Shown: positions 29,523 to 39,969, numbered from the stretch's first letter. The stretch: 64,000 bases of DNA from Acidobacteriota bacterium (GCA_018970175.1 JAGWWV010000004.1:1-64000), one strand, 5' to 3'. Translations and numbers: made by a program. The notes: a model not told the origin generated them from the sequence alone.

Positions 29523-29551
29523 ACCGCTAGCCTTCGGGCTTCACCCGCAAG

Positions 29552-29627
29552 GGGCGATTAGCTCAGTTGGCAGAGCGCCACGTTCACACCGTGGAGGTCA
29601 TCGGTTCGAGCCCGGTATCGCCCACCA
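29552..29627 (+). tRNA. tRNA-Val(CAC), 3' CCA encoded
   Basis: Cloverleaf: acceptor GGGCGAT/ATCGCCC, anticodon arm CCACG-TTCACAC-CGTGG, T-arm with GGTTCGAGCCC. Confidence 0.95.
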
Positions 29628-29668
29628 GCGCAGGATCGCCCGTGGTGAGGGCGTGCCCAACTAATTTC

Positions 29669-30175
29669 ATGGTCGTGCCACGACTGTGCGAGCGTCCCGG
29701 ATGTTCCGCGTCGGCCACCGTGACGTACGGATTCGACACCGCCGATTTGCTGGTGTGGCTGAGCCCCTTTGAGCCCGAAGAGAAGGCGCGCCCGTACGGG
29801 TCGGGGATCTTGTGTCGCCGGCACGCCGACGCGTTGGTGGTTCCACGTGGATGGCACGTCGACGACAGGCGTGAAGTGGTACCGCGGCTGTTCATGGCAC
29901 CGCCGGTTGAAGAGTCGGTGGTGAGCGCTGCGGTGCCGAGGAAGGTGCGCAGTATTCGTGAGAAGCGGTCGCCTGCGGCAGACCTGTTCGAAACGGCTGC
30001 CGTTGCAGAGACCGCCCCCGAGCCACTGTTGGATGAGACGCAGGCAATGCCGTGGTCGCCCAAGTTGATCGAAGAGATGGGCGATGAACCGACCTCGTCG
30101 GGGGTCGACGATCGCGCGCAGGGTGGATTGTTGGCGCGGGCGTTCGGCAACAAAGACCGTCGCGAACGGAACTGA
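29669..30175 (+). CDS. DUF3499-like conserved actinobacterial protein
   Basis: MVVPRLCERPGCSASATVTYGFD...LCRRHADALVVPRGW, Cys/His pattern. Confidence 0.7.
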   Translation: MVVPRLCERPGCSASATVTYGFDTADLLVWLSPFEPEEKARPYGSGILCRRHADALVVPRGWHVDDRREVVPRLFMAPPVEESVVSAAVPRKVRSIREKRSPAADLFETAAVAETAPEPLLDETQAMPWSPKLIEEMGDEPTSSGVDDRAQGGLLARAFGNKDRRERN

Positions 30176-30180
30176 CGCCG

Positions 30181-30612
30181 ATGCGGACCGAAGCAACGTT
30201 GGAAGCGCCCACCTCGTTGACGCGTCTGCGTCCGTACGTCGTCGACCTTGGCGAGTACCCGAAGTGGATGCCGCTCGTTCATCGTGCAACGGTCGCAGGC
30301 CCGGGCGCGTGGGACGTGGAGCTGCGCGCCAAGGTGGGGCCGTTTGCGCGTTCGAAGCGTTTGCGCATGGAGCGCACCACCGATTCACTGCAGTTGGTGG
30401 TGTTCGAGCGTCGGGAACACGATGGTCGAGATCACGCCCCGTGGCGAATGACCTGCACGATGGTGGAAAAGGGCGAGTCGGTGGTGATGCGTGTCGAGCT
30501 GTACTACGGCGGCACGTTGTGGACGGGTGGAATTCTCGAACGTGTGTTGGCCGATCACATCGAACGCGGTCGCGAGAACTTGCGCGCGTTGGTCAGTCCG
30601 GGCGGGCGCTGA
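30181..30612 (+). CDS. SRPBCC / polyketide cyclase-like family protein
   Basis: LRPYVVDLGEYPKWMPLVHRATV start-domain-like; terminal helix ERVLADHIERGRENLRALV. Confidence 0.7.
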   Translation: MRTEATLEAPTSLTRLRPYVVDLGEYPKWMPLVHRATVAGPGAWDVELRAKVGPFARSKRLRMERTTDSLQLVVFERREHDGRDHAPWRMTCTMVEKGESVVMRVELYYGGTLWTGGILERVLADHIERGRENLRALVSPGGR

Positions 30613-31378
30613 AGCGACCGTCGTCGCGCCGCTCGACGCGGAGCGGAAAATCGAAGACGCTCGACAGCAGGTCGCCGGTGAGGGTTTGTGCGATCGGTCC
30701 GTTTGCAAGGACCTTTCCGCCCTTCAGGGCGAGCAGGTGGGTTGCCTTGGTGGGAATCTCGTCGACGTGATGGGTGACGATCGCGCTGGCGAGCGTGGGG
30801 TCGGATGCAATGGTGTCGTCGATGGCGCGCACGAGCTGCTCGCGACCGCCGAGGTCGAGTCGTCCGCTGGGTTCGTCGAGCAGGACAACGGCGGGGTCGT
30901 TCATGCGTGTCCGGGCCAGGAACACCCGTTGCTGCTCGCCCGAGGAGAGAGTCGAGATTTCGCGGTCGGCAAGGTGGCCGACGCTCAACTGTTCCAGGCA
31001 GGTGACCGCACGCCGGCGGTCGGTTTCGTCGTAGGAGTGCCACCACGTTTCGAGAGCCGCATGTTTGGCCGTCATCACGACTTCGAAGGCGCGCAGTTGC
31101 GGGCGTAGTTCGGTGGCGAAGGCCGCCGACATGTAGGCGACGCGGCGTCGGAGTGTGCGGACGTCAGTGCTGCCGAGGCGTTCACCTGTGACGACAACTT
31201 CGCCCGCGCTCGGGTGCAGGTACAGCGCGGCGATGCGCATGAGCGAGGTTTTTCCCGATCCGTTGGCGCCGAGGATGATCCAGTGTTCGCCCGGGCGTGC
31301 CGTCCAATCGACGTTGTCGAGGATGGTGGTGGTGTCGCGGTTCAGCGAGACGTTGCGAAGTTCGAGGGCAGCCACCAC
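30593..31378 (-). CDS. ABC transporter ATP-binding protein
   Basis: ILGANGSGKTSLMRIAAL, LSSGEQQRVFLARTRMNDPAVVLLDEPSGRLD. Confidence 0.92.
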   Translation of the reverse strand: MVAALELRNVSLNRDTTTILDNVDWTARPGEHWIILGANGSGKTSLMRIAALYLHPSAGEVVVTGERLGSTDVRTLRRRVAYMSAAFATELRPQLRAFEVVMTAKHAALETWWHSYDETDRRRAVTCLEQLSVGHLADREISTLSSGEQQRVFLARTRMNDPAVVLLDEPSGRLDLGGREQLVRAIDDTIASDPTLASAIVTHHVDEIPTKATHLLALKGGKVLANGPIAQTLTGDLLSSVFDFPLRVERRDDGRFSARPD

Positions 31379-31402
31379 CGGGGTGAAGGGTAACGTTCTG
31401 CC

Positions 31403-32383
31403 GTGCCGGAATCAGCCGAGAACCCGCTGCGCGAAGTCCTGGGCGACGTCATGCATGCGGCGGGTGTCGCGGGTGGAATCGACACGCTCGAGCGGTTGAC
31501 GGGCGGAGCATCGCGCGAGACATGGCGCTTCGCAGTTGGTGGTGAAGCCTTCGTCTTGCAGCGGCAACGTCCCGGAACGCCGCGCGACATGCATGTCGAG
31601 GTTGCCGTTCTCGAAGCGGCGCATGCGACGGGCGTTCCCGTTGCCGAAGTGGTGACGAGTTCCCGCGGCATGGCGACGAATCCGTTGGGCGAGCCGTTCA
31701 TGGTGATGCGGGCCGTCGAGGGCGAGACGATTGCCCGCAAGATTCTGCGTGACGACACGTTCGGTTCGGCCCGTCCGCTCATTGCAGGGCAGATCGGTCG
31801 GGCGATGGCGCAGATCCACCGCATCGATCACGCGGCGATCGAGGGTCTCGAGGGCGAAGACCAGGTGGCGCGTTACGTGCAGTTGATGGACGAATCGGGT
31901 CAGGCGCACCCCGCGTTCGAGATCGCGTTCCGTTGGCTCGAAGCGAACCGTCCAGCGCCTCGTGACTGGTGCCTGGTGCACGGTGACTTCCGTTTGGGCA
32001 ACGTCATCGTGGGTGACGACGGTTTACGGGCGGTACTCGACTGGGAGCTGGCCCACATCGGCAACCCCGCGGAAGACCTGGGATGGGTTTGCGTGCGGGC
32101 GTGGCGTTTCGGCGGCGGCAAACCCGTCGCCGGTGTCGGCGACTACGCCGAGTTGTTGGATGCCTACGAAGCCGAATCGGGCGCGCGCATCGACGAGCGC
32201 GAGCTGCGGTGGTGGGAGCTGCTCGGCACCGTGAAGTGGGGCCTCATGTGCATTTCTCAGTCGGCGTACCACCTGAACGGCGTGGTGCGCAGTCACGAAC
32301 TCGCGGCGATCGGGCGGCGGGTGTGCGAAAACGAATACGACACGTTGATGATGATTCGCGAACTGACGGGCGGTGCGAAGTGA
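31403..32383 (+). CDS. Phosphotransferase family protein (APH/ACAD10-like)
   Basis: LVHGDFRLGNVIVGDDGLRAVLDWELAHIGNPAEDLGWVC. Confidence 0.9.
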   Translation: MPESAENPLREVLGDVMHAAGVAGGIDTLERLTGGASRETWRFAVGGEAFVLQRQRPGTPRDMHVEVAVLEAAHATGVPVAEVVTSSRGMATNPLGEPFMVMRAVEGETIARKILRDDTFGSARPLIAGQIGRAMAQIHRIDHAAIEGLEGEDQVARYVQLMDESGQAHPAFEIAFRWLEANRPAPRDWCLVHGDFRLGNVIVGDDGLRAVLDWELAHIGNPAEDLGWVCVRAWRFGGGKPVAGVGDYAELLDAYEAESGARIDERELRWWELLGTVKWGLMCISQSAYHLNGVVRSHELAAIGRRVCENEYDTLMMIRELTGGAK

Positions 32384-32733
32384 GCGCACCCCACGATCGA
32401 CCCACCGCGGCGCAACTGGCCGAGGCCGTTCGGGAGTGGCTGGAGAATCACGTCATGCCGAACGTCTCGGGGGCGTTGCAGTTCCACACTCGCGTCGCGG
32501 TGAACGTGTTGGCGATGGTCGAGCGCGAAATCGAACTCGGTCCCGAACAGGCGCAACGCCATGCGGCGGGGCTCGGCAATCTCGGCTGTGCCGACGATGC
32601 GGACCTCGCACGTCGCATTCGTGCGGGGGAACTCGACGATGACGACGGTCGGATTCGGGCGGATGTCGAAGCGTTCGTCTTCGAATCCGTGGTCGACAAG
32701 TTGCGTGTCGCGAACCCGAAGTACCTGCGCTAG
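32380..32733 (+). CDS. DUF6285-like small protein, translationally coupled to the phosphotransferase
   Basis: AQLAEAVREWLENHVMPNVSGALQFHTRVAVNVLAMVERE; GTG start overlaps the upstream stop. Confidence 0.65.
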   Translation: MSAPHDRPTAAQLAEAVREWLENHVMPNVSGALQFHTRVAVNVLAMVEREIELGPEQAQRHAAGLGNLGCADDADLARRIRAGELDDDDGRIRADVEAFVFESVVDKLRVANPKYLR

Positions 32734-33788
32734 TTGTCGTTGCGGCCGAAACGCACCGGCGTGATGGTCTGCCCCGCGGCCAATTGTCCGCAGGCCGCAT
32801 CGATGTCGGTTCCGCGGTTGCGCCGCACGGTTGCATTCACGCCGAGGCCGACGAGGATGTCGGCGAATTCACGCACGCGCTGGGGCGACGAGCCGCGCGT
32901 CGGCCAACCCGGCGTGGGGTTCAGGGGGATCAGGTTCACGTGCGCGCTCGGACGCAGGCGTTTGCACAGACGCGCAAGTTCGTTGGCGTCGCGCTGTGTG
33001 TCATTGACACGGTCGATGAGCGCCCATTCGAAACTGACGCGACGGCGACGTTCGTTGAGATAGTCGTTGCACGCCGACACGAGGTCGTCGATGGGGTAGC
33101 GCTTGTTGATGGGAACCAGCTCGTTGCGTAGTTCGTCGCGAGCGGCGTGGAGCGACACGGCAAGGTTGACGGGCAGGGGCCATGCGGCAAGTTGGCGGAT
33201 GCCGGGGATGATGCCGACGGTGCTGACGGTGAGGTGCCGCGCGGAGATGCCGATGTCGTCGTGAATACGTTCGACTGCTGCGCGGGTGGCGGCCTCGTTG
33301 GCGAGCGGTTCACCCATCCCCATGAACACGATGTTCGAGACCCGTCGTCCCATGGTCTGCGCGCGCCGTGCGGCTTTGACGACTTGTTCGACGATCTCGC
33401 CCGCAGTGAGGTGGCGATTGAATCCCGCTTGGCCGGTTGCGCAAAAACCACAGGCCATCGCACAGCCCGCCTGCGTGCTGACGCACACCGTGGCGCGGTC
33501 GGGATACAGCATCAGCACGGTCTCGATGGGGTGGCCGCCGTCGCGCAGATGCCAGAGGAACTTCACCGTGTCACCGGTCTCGTCGGTGCTCTCGGTTTTC
33601 CAGACGAGCGACTCGGGAAGCACGTTCGCGAGTTCGTCGCGCAACGCCGCGGGAAGGCTGGTGATGTCGGTCGGTGCGCGAAACTGTTGGTAGAGGGCCT
33701 CCCACACCTGCTTGACGCGGTAAGCGGGTTGGTTGGGCATTGCCGCGGCGATGTCGTCGCGCGATGCGTCGTAGAGACCGATCGTCAT
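32730..33788 (-). CDS. rlmN: 23S rRNA (adenine2503-C2)-methyltransferase, radical SAM
   Basis: CVSTQAGCAMACGFCATGQAGFNRHLTAGEIVEQV, NIVFMGMGEPLAN. Confidence 0.95.
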   Translation of the reverse strand: MTIGLYDASRDDIAAAMPNQPAYRVKQVWEALYQQFRAPTDITSLPAALRDELANVLPESLVWKTESTDETGDTVKFLWHLRDGGHPIETVLMLYPDRATVCVSTQAGCAMACGFCATGQAGFNRHLTAGEIVEQVVKAARRAQTMGRRVSNIVFMGMGEPLANEAATRAAVERIHDDIGISARHLTVSTVGIIPGIRQLAAWPLPVNLAVSLHAARDELRNELVPINKRYPIDDLVSACNDYLNERRRRVSFEWALIDRVNDTQRDANELARLCKRLRPSAHVNLIPLNPTPGWPTRGSSPQRVREFADILVGLGVNATVRRNRGTDIDAACGQLAAGQTITPVRFGRNDN

Positions 33789-33792
33789 GGGG

Positions 33793-34701
33793 TCAGTGGA
33801 TGTCGCCCACGAACGCGCGCTCGCGGTGGGCCGGCGTGAAGCCGAGTTTGCGGTACATGTTGACGGCGGAGTCGTTGCCCGTGTCGACGTAGAGCATGGC
33901 CGTGGTTGCGCCGTGCGCGGCGAGCCAGTTCAACCCGGCAACGGTGAGCCTGGTCCCGAGGCCGTGTCCCGCGACGTCGGGATTCGCGGCGATGACATAG
34001 ATCTCGCCGACGGCGTCGGGGTGCATCTTCGTCCAGCAAAAGCCCGTGATACGCCCGTCGGACTCCGCGATGCGGAAACCTTCGGCGTTGAACCACGGCT
34101 CTCGTGTTCGCGCGGTGAGAGTGTCGATGTCCCAGTCACCTTGTTCGGCGTGTTTGGCGAAGGCCCGGTTGTTCACATCGAGCCATGCAGTGGCGTCGCG
34201 CTTGAAGTCGAACCCCCGGGTGAAGCCGGGCTCCGCGCGCGACGCAAGCTCGGCGTCGAGGGGCAGGGGGCGACGCATCTGGTACAGCTCGCGGCCCGGG
34301 TGGAGGCCGATCTTTTCGGCAAGCTCGAAGTAGATGGACGATGGTTCGAAGACCCACCAATGAACGTGACCGCCACCTTCGGAGCGCACGATGTCGAGTG
34401 TCGCGTCGAGCATGTCGGGGCCGATCGCTGCCATGTCGTAGCGGTGGTGCGGATGCACGACCAGGTCGATGCTCCAGCTGTCGTTGCCGCGTGACACCTG
34501 GGCGTAGGCCACGGGGTGATCGTGGTCGTCTTCCCACCCGATGATGGCGGCGAAGCCCAGCCGGCCACCCTGGCGAAGGTCGAGCCACAGGTGGTCGGAC
34601 AGTGCGCGCTGGCCGTCGGCGCGCTCGGCGGCTTCGAGAAGGCCGTTCACGACCTCGAAACCTTGCGCGTCGATGTTCCGGCGGATCTCGAGTCGCAGCA
34701 C
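33793..34701 (-). CDS. mshD: GNAT acetyltransferase, mycothiol synthase-like
   Basis: Two-domain GNAT; GFCWTKMHPDAVGEIYVIAANPDVAGHGLGTRLTVAGLNWLAAHGATTAMLYVDTGNDSAVNMYRKLGF. Confidence 0.75.
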   Translation of the reverse strand: MLRLEIRRNIDAQGFEVVNGLLEAAERADGQRALSDHLWLDLRQGGRLGFAAIIGWEDDHDHPVAYAQVSRGNDSWSIDLVVHPHHRYDMAAIGPDMLDATLDIVRSEGGGHVHWWVFEPSSIYFELAEKIGLHPGRELYQMRRPLPLDAELASRAEPGFTRGFDFKRDATAWLDVNNRAFAKHAEQGDWDIDTLTARTREPWFNAEGFRIAESDGRITGFCWTKMHPDAVGEIYVIAANPDVAGHGLGTRLTVAGLNWLAAHGATTAMLYVDTGNDSAVNMYRKLGFTPAHRERAFVGDIH

Positions 34702-34750
34702 GTCGTCAGGGTACCGCCGATCGGACCGGTGCTGGGTAGTGTCGCCGCAC

Positions 34751-35392
34751 ATGGGAAAGCCGCGTTCAGCCGCATCGCGAGCGAAGGTTGTCGCCGAGCG
34801 ACTTGCCGGCGAGTTTCCCGAGGCGCGTTGTGAACTCGACCATCACAATCCGTTCGAATTGTTGGCGGCGACGATTCTCTCCGCGCAGTGCACCGACGCC
34901 CGCGTGAACATGGTGACACCCGCGTTGTTCGCCGAGTTTCCGACACCGGACGATCTCGCAAATGCCGATGTGTCGCGCGTCGAACAGTTGGTGAAGTCGA
35001 CGGGCTTCTACGCGTCGAAGGCGAAGAATCTCATCGGCATGGCGCGAGCACTCGTCGAGCGTTTCGACGGTGAGGTTCCGCGCGACCTCGAAGATCTGGT
35101 GACGTTGCCCGGTGTCGGGCGAAAGACGGGCAACGTCGTTCGCAGCGTCGCATTCGATCTGCCCGGTCTGCCCGTCGACACCCATGTCGGGCGCCTGTCG
35201 CGACGGCTCGGACTGACGACCCAGGAAGACCCGGTGAAGGTCGAGCTCGAGTTGAACAAGTTCCTGCCACCCGAGGAGTGGGGACGCTTCAGTCTCCGGC
35301 TGATTCTTCACGGTCGCCGCACATGCGACGCGCGCAAACCGAAATGCCGCGACTGCGTCCTTCTCGACATCTGTCCATCCGGCAAGCCGTGA
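34751..35392 (+). CDS. nth: Endonuclease III
   Basis: LLAATILSAQCTDARVN, LPGVGRKTGNVV, VDTHVGRLSRRLG, C-terminal 4Fe-4S Cys motif CDARKPKCRDCVLLDIC. Confidence 0.95.
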   Translation: MGKPRSAASRAKVVAERLAGEFPEARCELDHHNPFELLAATILSAQCTDARVNMVTPALFAEFPTPDDLANADVSRVEQLVKSTGFYASKAKNLIGMARALVERFDGEVPRDLEDLVTLPGVGRKTGNVVRSVAFDLPGLPVDTHVGRLSRRLGLTTQEDPVKVELELNKFLPPEEWGRFSLRLILHGRRTCDARKPKCRDCVLLDICPSGKP

Positions 35393-35419
35393 ACGCCCTG
35401 ATCTGGGAGACTGCACCAC

Positions 35420-35668
35420 ATGGCCGCATCACGAGGTAAGCAGTCGAACGGCACCCCGCGGGGCGAGACCCTCATGGCGCTGCGCAACGAGCTGGAAGCC
35501 TTCGGCGAGACACTCAACCGTACGCGCGACCGGGCCGTTGAACTCGAGAACCGGCAGGGGGTTCGTCAACAAGAGGACATCCACCGCGCAATCGTCGAGA
35601 TCGCGCGTTCGGTCGATTCGGCCCGCAAGGCCGTTGACCGGGCGCTCAAAATAGCCAAGAACACCTGA
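35420..35668 (+). CDS. Small hypothetical helical protein (82 aa)
   Basis: Complete ORF between nth and hisC; helical heptad-like sequence. Confidence 0.5.
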   Translation: MAASRGKQSNGTPRGETLMALRNELEAFGETLNRTRDRAVELENRQGVRQQEDIHRAIVEIARSVDSARKAVDRALKIAKNT

Positions 35669-35691
35669 GCCGCCCTCGGTAGCGTTGTCGC

Positions 35692-36753
35692 GTGACGCGA
35701 ATCCCCCTGCGCAGTGATCTTCGTGCCCTGTCGGGCTACCACTCGCCGCAGGTCGACGTCCCCGTTCGGTTGAACACGAACGAGGCTCCCTTCTCGCCTC
35801 CCGCCGCGTGGCTCGACGAGGTGGCCGCCGCCGCGCGCGACATCGACTGGAACCGTTACCCCGATCGCGCGGCAACCGAGTTGCGCGAGGGCATCGCGGC
35901 CCTGCACGGCGTGTCGGTCGATCAGGTGTTCGTCGCCAATGGTTCAAACGAGGTGCTGCAGTCGATCCTTCTTGCCTACGCGGGGGCGGGCGGCAACGTC
36001 ACCATGTTTTCGCCGACCTACCAGATGCACGCGCAAATCGCCCGCGTGGTGGGTGCGACCGTCGTCGAGGGCAAGCGCAATGCCGACTTCACGCTCGACC
36101 GCGGCGAAATCGAGCGCGTCGTGGCGGCGTCGAAGCCGGCCGTGTCATTCATCTGTTCGCCCAACAACCCGACGGGAACCGTCGAGCCACGCGACAACGT
36201 CGAGGCGATGCTCGCGGTCGCGCCGGGTGTCGTGGTGGTCGACGAGGCCTATGCGCAGTTCTCCCCGTGGTCGGCACTCGAACTGGTGAACGACGATTCA
36301 CCGCTCGTTGTCACCCGTACGTTTTCGAAGACCTGGTCGATGGCCGCCGCTCGACTCGGCTATCTCGTCGGACCTCGTTGGTTGGTTGCCGACATGGAGG
36401 CCGTCGTTCTTCCGTACCACCTCGACGCGTTCAAGCAGCGTGCAGGTTTGCTCGCGCTCAAGTTCGTCGGTGACATGGAGGCACGCGTGCGTGACATCGT
36501 GGCCGGCCGCGACAAGATCGTCGATGCATTTTCGCGCTTGCCCGTCACTTCGTGGCCGAGCGGTGCGAACTTCGTGCTGTTCCGCCCCGACACACTGGCA
36601 GGCACGACGGTATGGCAGGGTTTGCTCGACCGCGGCGTACTCGTGCGCGACTGCAGCAGTTGGGCCGGTCTCGACAATTGCCTGCGGGTCACGGTTGGTA
36701 CCGACGCAGAGAACGAGGCGTTCATCGCCGCAATGAAAGAGGTGCTCGCATGA
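35692..36753 (+). CDS. hisC: Histidinol-phosphate aminotransferase
   Basis: PLP aminotransferase I fold; SPNNPTGTVEPRDNVE, VTRTFSKTWSMAAARLGYLVG; adjacent to hisB. Confidence 0.92.
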   Translation: MTRIPLRSDLRALSGYHSPQVDVPVRLNTNEAPFSPPAAWLDEVAAAARDIDWNRYPDRAATELREGIAALHGVSVDQVFVANGSNEVLQSILLAYAGAGGNVTMFSPTYQMHAQIARVVGATVVEGKRNADFTLDRGEIERVVAASKPAVSFICSPNNPTGTVEPRDNVEAMLAVAPGVVVVDEAYAQFSPWSALELVNDDSPLVVTRTFSKTWSMAAARLGYLVGPRWLVADMEAVVLPYHLDAFKQRAGLLALKFVGDMEARVRDIVAGRDKIVDAFSRLPVTSWPSGANFVLFRPDTLAGTTVWQGLLDRGVLVRDCSSWAGLDNCLRVTVGTDAENEAFIAAMKEVLA

Positions 36754-37343
36754 GCCGCAGTGCACGGGTCGAACGCACTACCAAGGAAACCAGCATCACG
36801 GTCGACTTGAACCTCGACGGCAGCGGCGTGGCCGAGGTGTCGACGGGCATCCCGTTCTACGACCACATGATCGACCAGGTCGCCCGGCACGGCGGGTTCG
36901 ACCTGACGCTCGTCGCCAAGGGTGACCTGCACATCGACACCCATCACACGGTCGAAGACGTCGCGCTTGCGCTTGGTGAGGCGTTCCGCAAGGCCGCAGG
37001 CGATCGTGCGGGTGTGCGGCGCTTCTCCAGCGGTCGCTACCCGCTCGACGAGGCGGTCATCGACATCGTGCTCGACCTTTCGGGTCGTCCGTTCGTGTAC
37101 TGGGAGGTGCCGATCCCCGAGTGCATTCCGCTCGGTAATCCGCCCTTCGACCCGAACTTGGCCGAGCACGCAATCTCGTCGTTCGCCACCGCGGCCAACA
37201 TCACCCTTCACGTCACGTTGGTGCGGGGCAGCAACGTCCACCACATCGTCGAGGCGGCGTTCAAGGGCCTTGGACGCTCGCTGCGCGATGCCGTGCGCAT
37301 CGAGGGTGGGGGAGTTCCCTCGACGAAGGGCGTCCTTGCATGA
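36750..37343 (+). CDS. hisB: Imidazoleglycerol-phosphate dehydratase
   Basis: GIPFYDHMIDQVARHGGFDL, DTHHTVEDVALALGEA, GSNVHHIVEAAFKGLGRSL. Confidence 0.96.
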   Translation: MSRSARVERTTKETSITVDLNLDGSGVAEVSTGIPFYDHMIDQVARHGGFDLTLVAKGDLHIDTHHTVEDVALALGEAFRKAAGDRAGVRRFSSGRYPLDEAVIDIVLDLSGRPFVYWEVPIPECIPLGNPPFDPNLAEHAISSFATAANITLHVTLVRGSNVHHIVEAAFKGLGRSLRDAVRIEGGGVPSTKGVLA

Positions 37344-37966
37344 CGGCTCCGCTCGTTGCGGTGCTCGACTACGGAATCGGCAACCTCAGTTCGGCACAAA
37401 AAGCCCTCGTGCGCATGGGCGCCGATGCCCGGCTCACTCGTGATGCCGGTCTCGTTGCCGATGCTGCCGGTGTCGTGTTGCCGGGTGTCGGGGCGTTCGG
37501 AGCGTGCATGGATGCCCTGCGCGGTGCGGGTCTCGAACCGGTCGTGCATGCGGCCGTCGATTCGGGTCGACCATTCCTCGGAATCTGTGTGGGGATGCAA
37601 CTGCTCTTCGAGGCCAGCGACGAAGACCCCGCACACACCGGACTCGGCGTGATTCCGGGTCGCGTTGTCGCGATTCCCGACACCGTGCGCAAGCCGCAGA
37701 TGCAGTGGAACGAATTGAACGTGCGAACTGCTGATCCGATTTTCGCGGGATTGCCTGCGGTGCCGTGGGTGTATTTCGTGCATTCGTACGCCGCGCGCCC
37801 CACCGATCCGTCGGTGGTCGTGGCGACGTGTGATTACGGCGCCGAACTGACGGCAGTGGTGCGTCGTGGCAACGTCGTGGCCACTCAGTTCCATCCCGAG
37901 AAGTCGGCGGCCGACGGTCTTGCGATTCTCGGCAACTTCGTTGCGTCGTGCGGTGGTGGCCAATGA
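37340..37966 (+). CDS. hisH: Imidazole glycerol phosphate synthase, glutamine amidotransferase subunit
   Basis: LDYGIGNLSSAQKAL, PFLGICVGMQLLFE, ATQFHPEKSAADG. Confidence 0.96.
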   Translation: MTAPLVAVLDYGIGNLSSAQKALVRMGADARLTRDAGLVADAAGVVLPGVGAFGACMDALRGAGLEPVVHAAVDSGRPFLGICVGMQLLFEASDEDPAHTGLGVIPGRVVAIPDTVRKPQMQWNELNVRTADPIFAGLPAVPWVYFVHSYAARPTDPSVVVATCDYGAELTAVVRRGNVVATQFHPEKSAADGLAILGNFVASCGGGQ

Positions 37967-38697
37967 CCGACTTCGTCGTGTATCCCGCCATCGACCTTCG
38001 CGGCGGCAACGTCGTGCGGCTTCGCCAGGGCGATTACGCCGACGAAACCGTGTACGGCGACGACCCGCTGTCAGTTGCCGAGTCGTTCGTCGCTGCCGGA
38101 GCGACATGGGTGCACATGGTCGACCTCGATGCGGCAAAGGGTGACGCCGCCGAGAACCGGCCGGTCATCGCGCGCGTCGCATCGGCTCTTGCGGGTCGCG
38201 CCCGATTGCAGGTCGGCGGCGGCGTGAGGGGAGTGGCCGATGCCTCGGCCCTTGCTGATGCCGGTGTGTCGCGGGTGGTCATGGGTTCGGCCGCGGTCCG
38301 CGAGCCGTCGCTCGTCACCGATGTCACGACGAAGGTCGGTGTCGCCGTTGCCGTGGGTCTTGACCACCGGGCGGGAATTCTCGCCACCGAGGGATGGACG
38401 CAGTCATCGGGGGTCGGTCTCGCCGATGCACTCGGCAGGTATCCGACGGCGGCGTGCGCCGTTATCACTGACATCTCACGTGACGGCATGTTGTCTGGCC
38501 CCGACATCGACGGGTTGTCGAGCGCGGCGCGCAATGCCCCGATGCCGATCATCGCAAGTGGAGGTGTGGGTACGGTCGACGACATCGTGGCTCTTGCGGC
38601 GATTCCCAACATCGACGGCGTCATCACCGGCAAAGCCATTTACGAGGGGCGCTTCACGCTGGCCGAGGCGCTACGCGCAGTGGGGGGTCGCCGTTGA
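37963..38697 (+). CDS. hisA: Phosphoribosylformimino-5-aminoimidazole carboxamide ribotide isomerase (HisA/PriA)
   Basis: [56 protein letters not shown]. Confidence 0.94.
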   Translation: MTDFVVYPAIDLRGGNVVRLRQGDYADETVYGDDPLSVAESFVAAGATWVHMVDLDAAKGDAAENRPVIARVASALAGRARLQVGGGVRGVADASALADAGVSRVVMGSAAVREPSLVTDVTTKVGVAVAVGLDHRAGILATEGWTQSSGVGLADALGRYPTAACAVITDISRDGMLSGPDIDGLSSAARNAPMPIIASGGVGTVDDIVALAAIPNIDGVITGKAIYEGRFTLAEALRAVGGRR

Positions 38698-39458
38698 ACG
38701 TCGCACGTGTCATCCCGTGTCTCGACGTCACCGACGGTCGCGTCGTGAAGGGCGTCAACTTCGTCGGTCTGCGCGACGCGGGTGACCCGGTCGAACTTGC
38801 CGCCCGTTACGACGCCGAGGGCGCCGACGAACTCGTGTTTCTCGACATCACCGCCTCGTCCGACAACCGCCGCACCACCATTGACATGGTCGAACGTGTC
38901 GCAGCCGAGGTCTTCATTCCCTTCACGGTGGGCGGCGGCATTCGCACGCTCGAAGATGCGCGCTCGATGCTGCGCGCCGGCGCCGACAAGGTCAGTGTCA
39001 ACACCTCGGCCGTGCAGCGACCGGAACTGATCACCGACATCGCCGACGTCTTCGGCGCGCAGTGCTGCGTGTGTGCAGTCGACGCCAAGCGGCGTGCCGG
39101 CGGCAGCGGATGGGAGGTCTTTCTGCACGGCGGTCGCACCCCGACCGGCATCGATGCCATCGAATGGGTCGCAGATGCAGTCCGTCGTGGTGCGGGCGAG
39201 ATTCTCCTCACGTCGATGGATCGCGACGGAACTCGCGAGGGTTTCGACATCGAACTCACCCGCGCCGTGTGCGACGCGGTCAACGTTCCGGTCATCGCGA
39301 GCGGTGGCGTGGGCACGCTGGCACACCTCGTCGCCGGCGTCACACGAGGCGGGGCAAGCGGTGTGCTCGCCGCATCGATCTTCCACTTCGGCGAACACAC
39401 CGTCGCACAGGCCAAGGCGGCAATGTCGGCCGCCGGTGTGCGCGTGCGGCCCGCCTAG
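38694..39458 (+). CDS. hisF: Imidazole glycerol phosphate synthase, cyclase subunit
   Basis: [58 protein letters not shown]. Confidence 0.96.
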   Translation: MNVARVIPCLDVTDGRVVKGVNFVGLRDAGDPVELAARYDAEGADELVFLDITASSDNRRTTIDMVERVAAEVFIPFTVGGGIRTLEDARSMLRAGADKVSVNTSAVQRPELITDIADVFGAQCCVCAVDAKRRAGGSGWEVFLHGGRTPTGIDAIEWVADAVRRGAGEILLTSMDRDGTREGFDIELTRAVCDAVNVPVIASGGVGTLAHLVAGVTRGGASGVLAASIFHFGEHTVAQAKAAMSAAGVRVRPA

Positions 39459-39461
39459 TCG

Positions 39462-39923
39462 CTACTTGTCGCCGGTGGCGACTTCTCTGTTGCCTTCGGT
39501 CCAGAGCGTGTTCAGGATGCGGTACTTGATGCGCCAGCCATCGGGGGTACGTACGAGGTTGTCGAGGTACTCGCCGGCGACGACGTAGTGCGGGCCGTTC
39601 TTTGCCTCTTTGCGGATGTGCTGGGCGAAGAGATAGGCGCGGCTCGTGGCGGTGTCGCCGTCGACGACGATCTCTTGCGAGCCCGTGATGTGCTGGCTGG
39701 CGTCGAGATGTCCGAGCGCGGCGCGGATGCGAGCCCAGATGGCGTCGATGCCCTCGAGCAGCGGACTGCCGAGGTGCGCCGTCGCGTCGGGTGCGAACAC
39801 CTTCGAGAAGAGTTCACGGTCGTTCTTGTCGAGTGCCCAGCAGTAGCGCGAGATCACGTTGCGAATCTCTTGGTGGTCGAGGAGTTCGCGGACTGCCGGG
39901 TCGCTGGTGCTGTGCTGAGCCAT
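39462..39923 (-). CDS. SnoaL-like / NTF2-fold family protein
   Basis: EIRNVISRYCWALDKNDRELFSKVFAPDATAHLG...YLDNLVRTPDGWRIKYRIL. Confidence 0.85.
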   Translation of the reverse strand: MAQHSTSDPAVRELLDHQEIRNVISRYCWALDKNDRELFSKVFAPDATAHLGSPLLEGIDAIWARIRAALGHLDASQHITGSQEIVVDGDTATSRAYLFAQHIRKEAKNGPHYVVAGEYLDNLVRTPDGWRIKYRILNTLWTEGNREVATGDK

Positions 39924-39969
39924 GCCCGAACGCTAGTGCGCGGCGAAAACGGGTTTTTATCGGACACCG

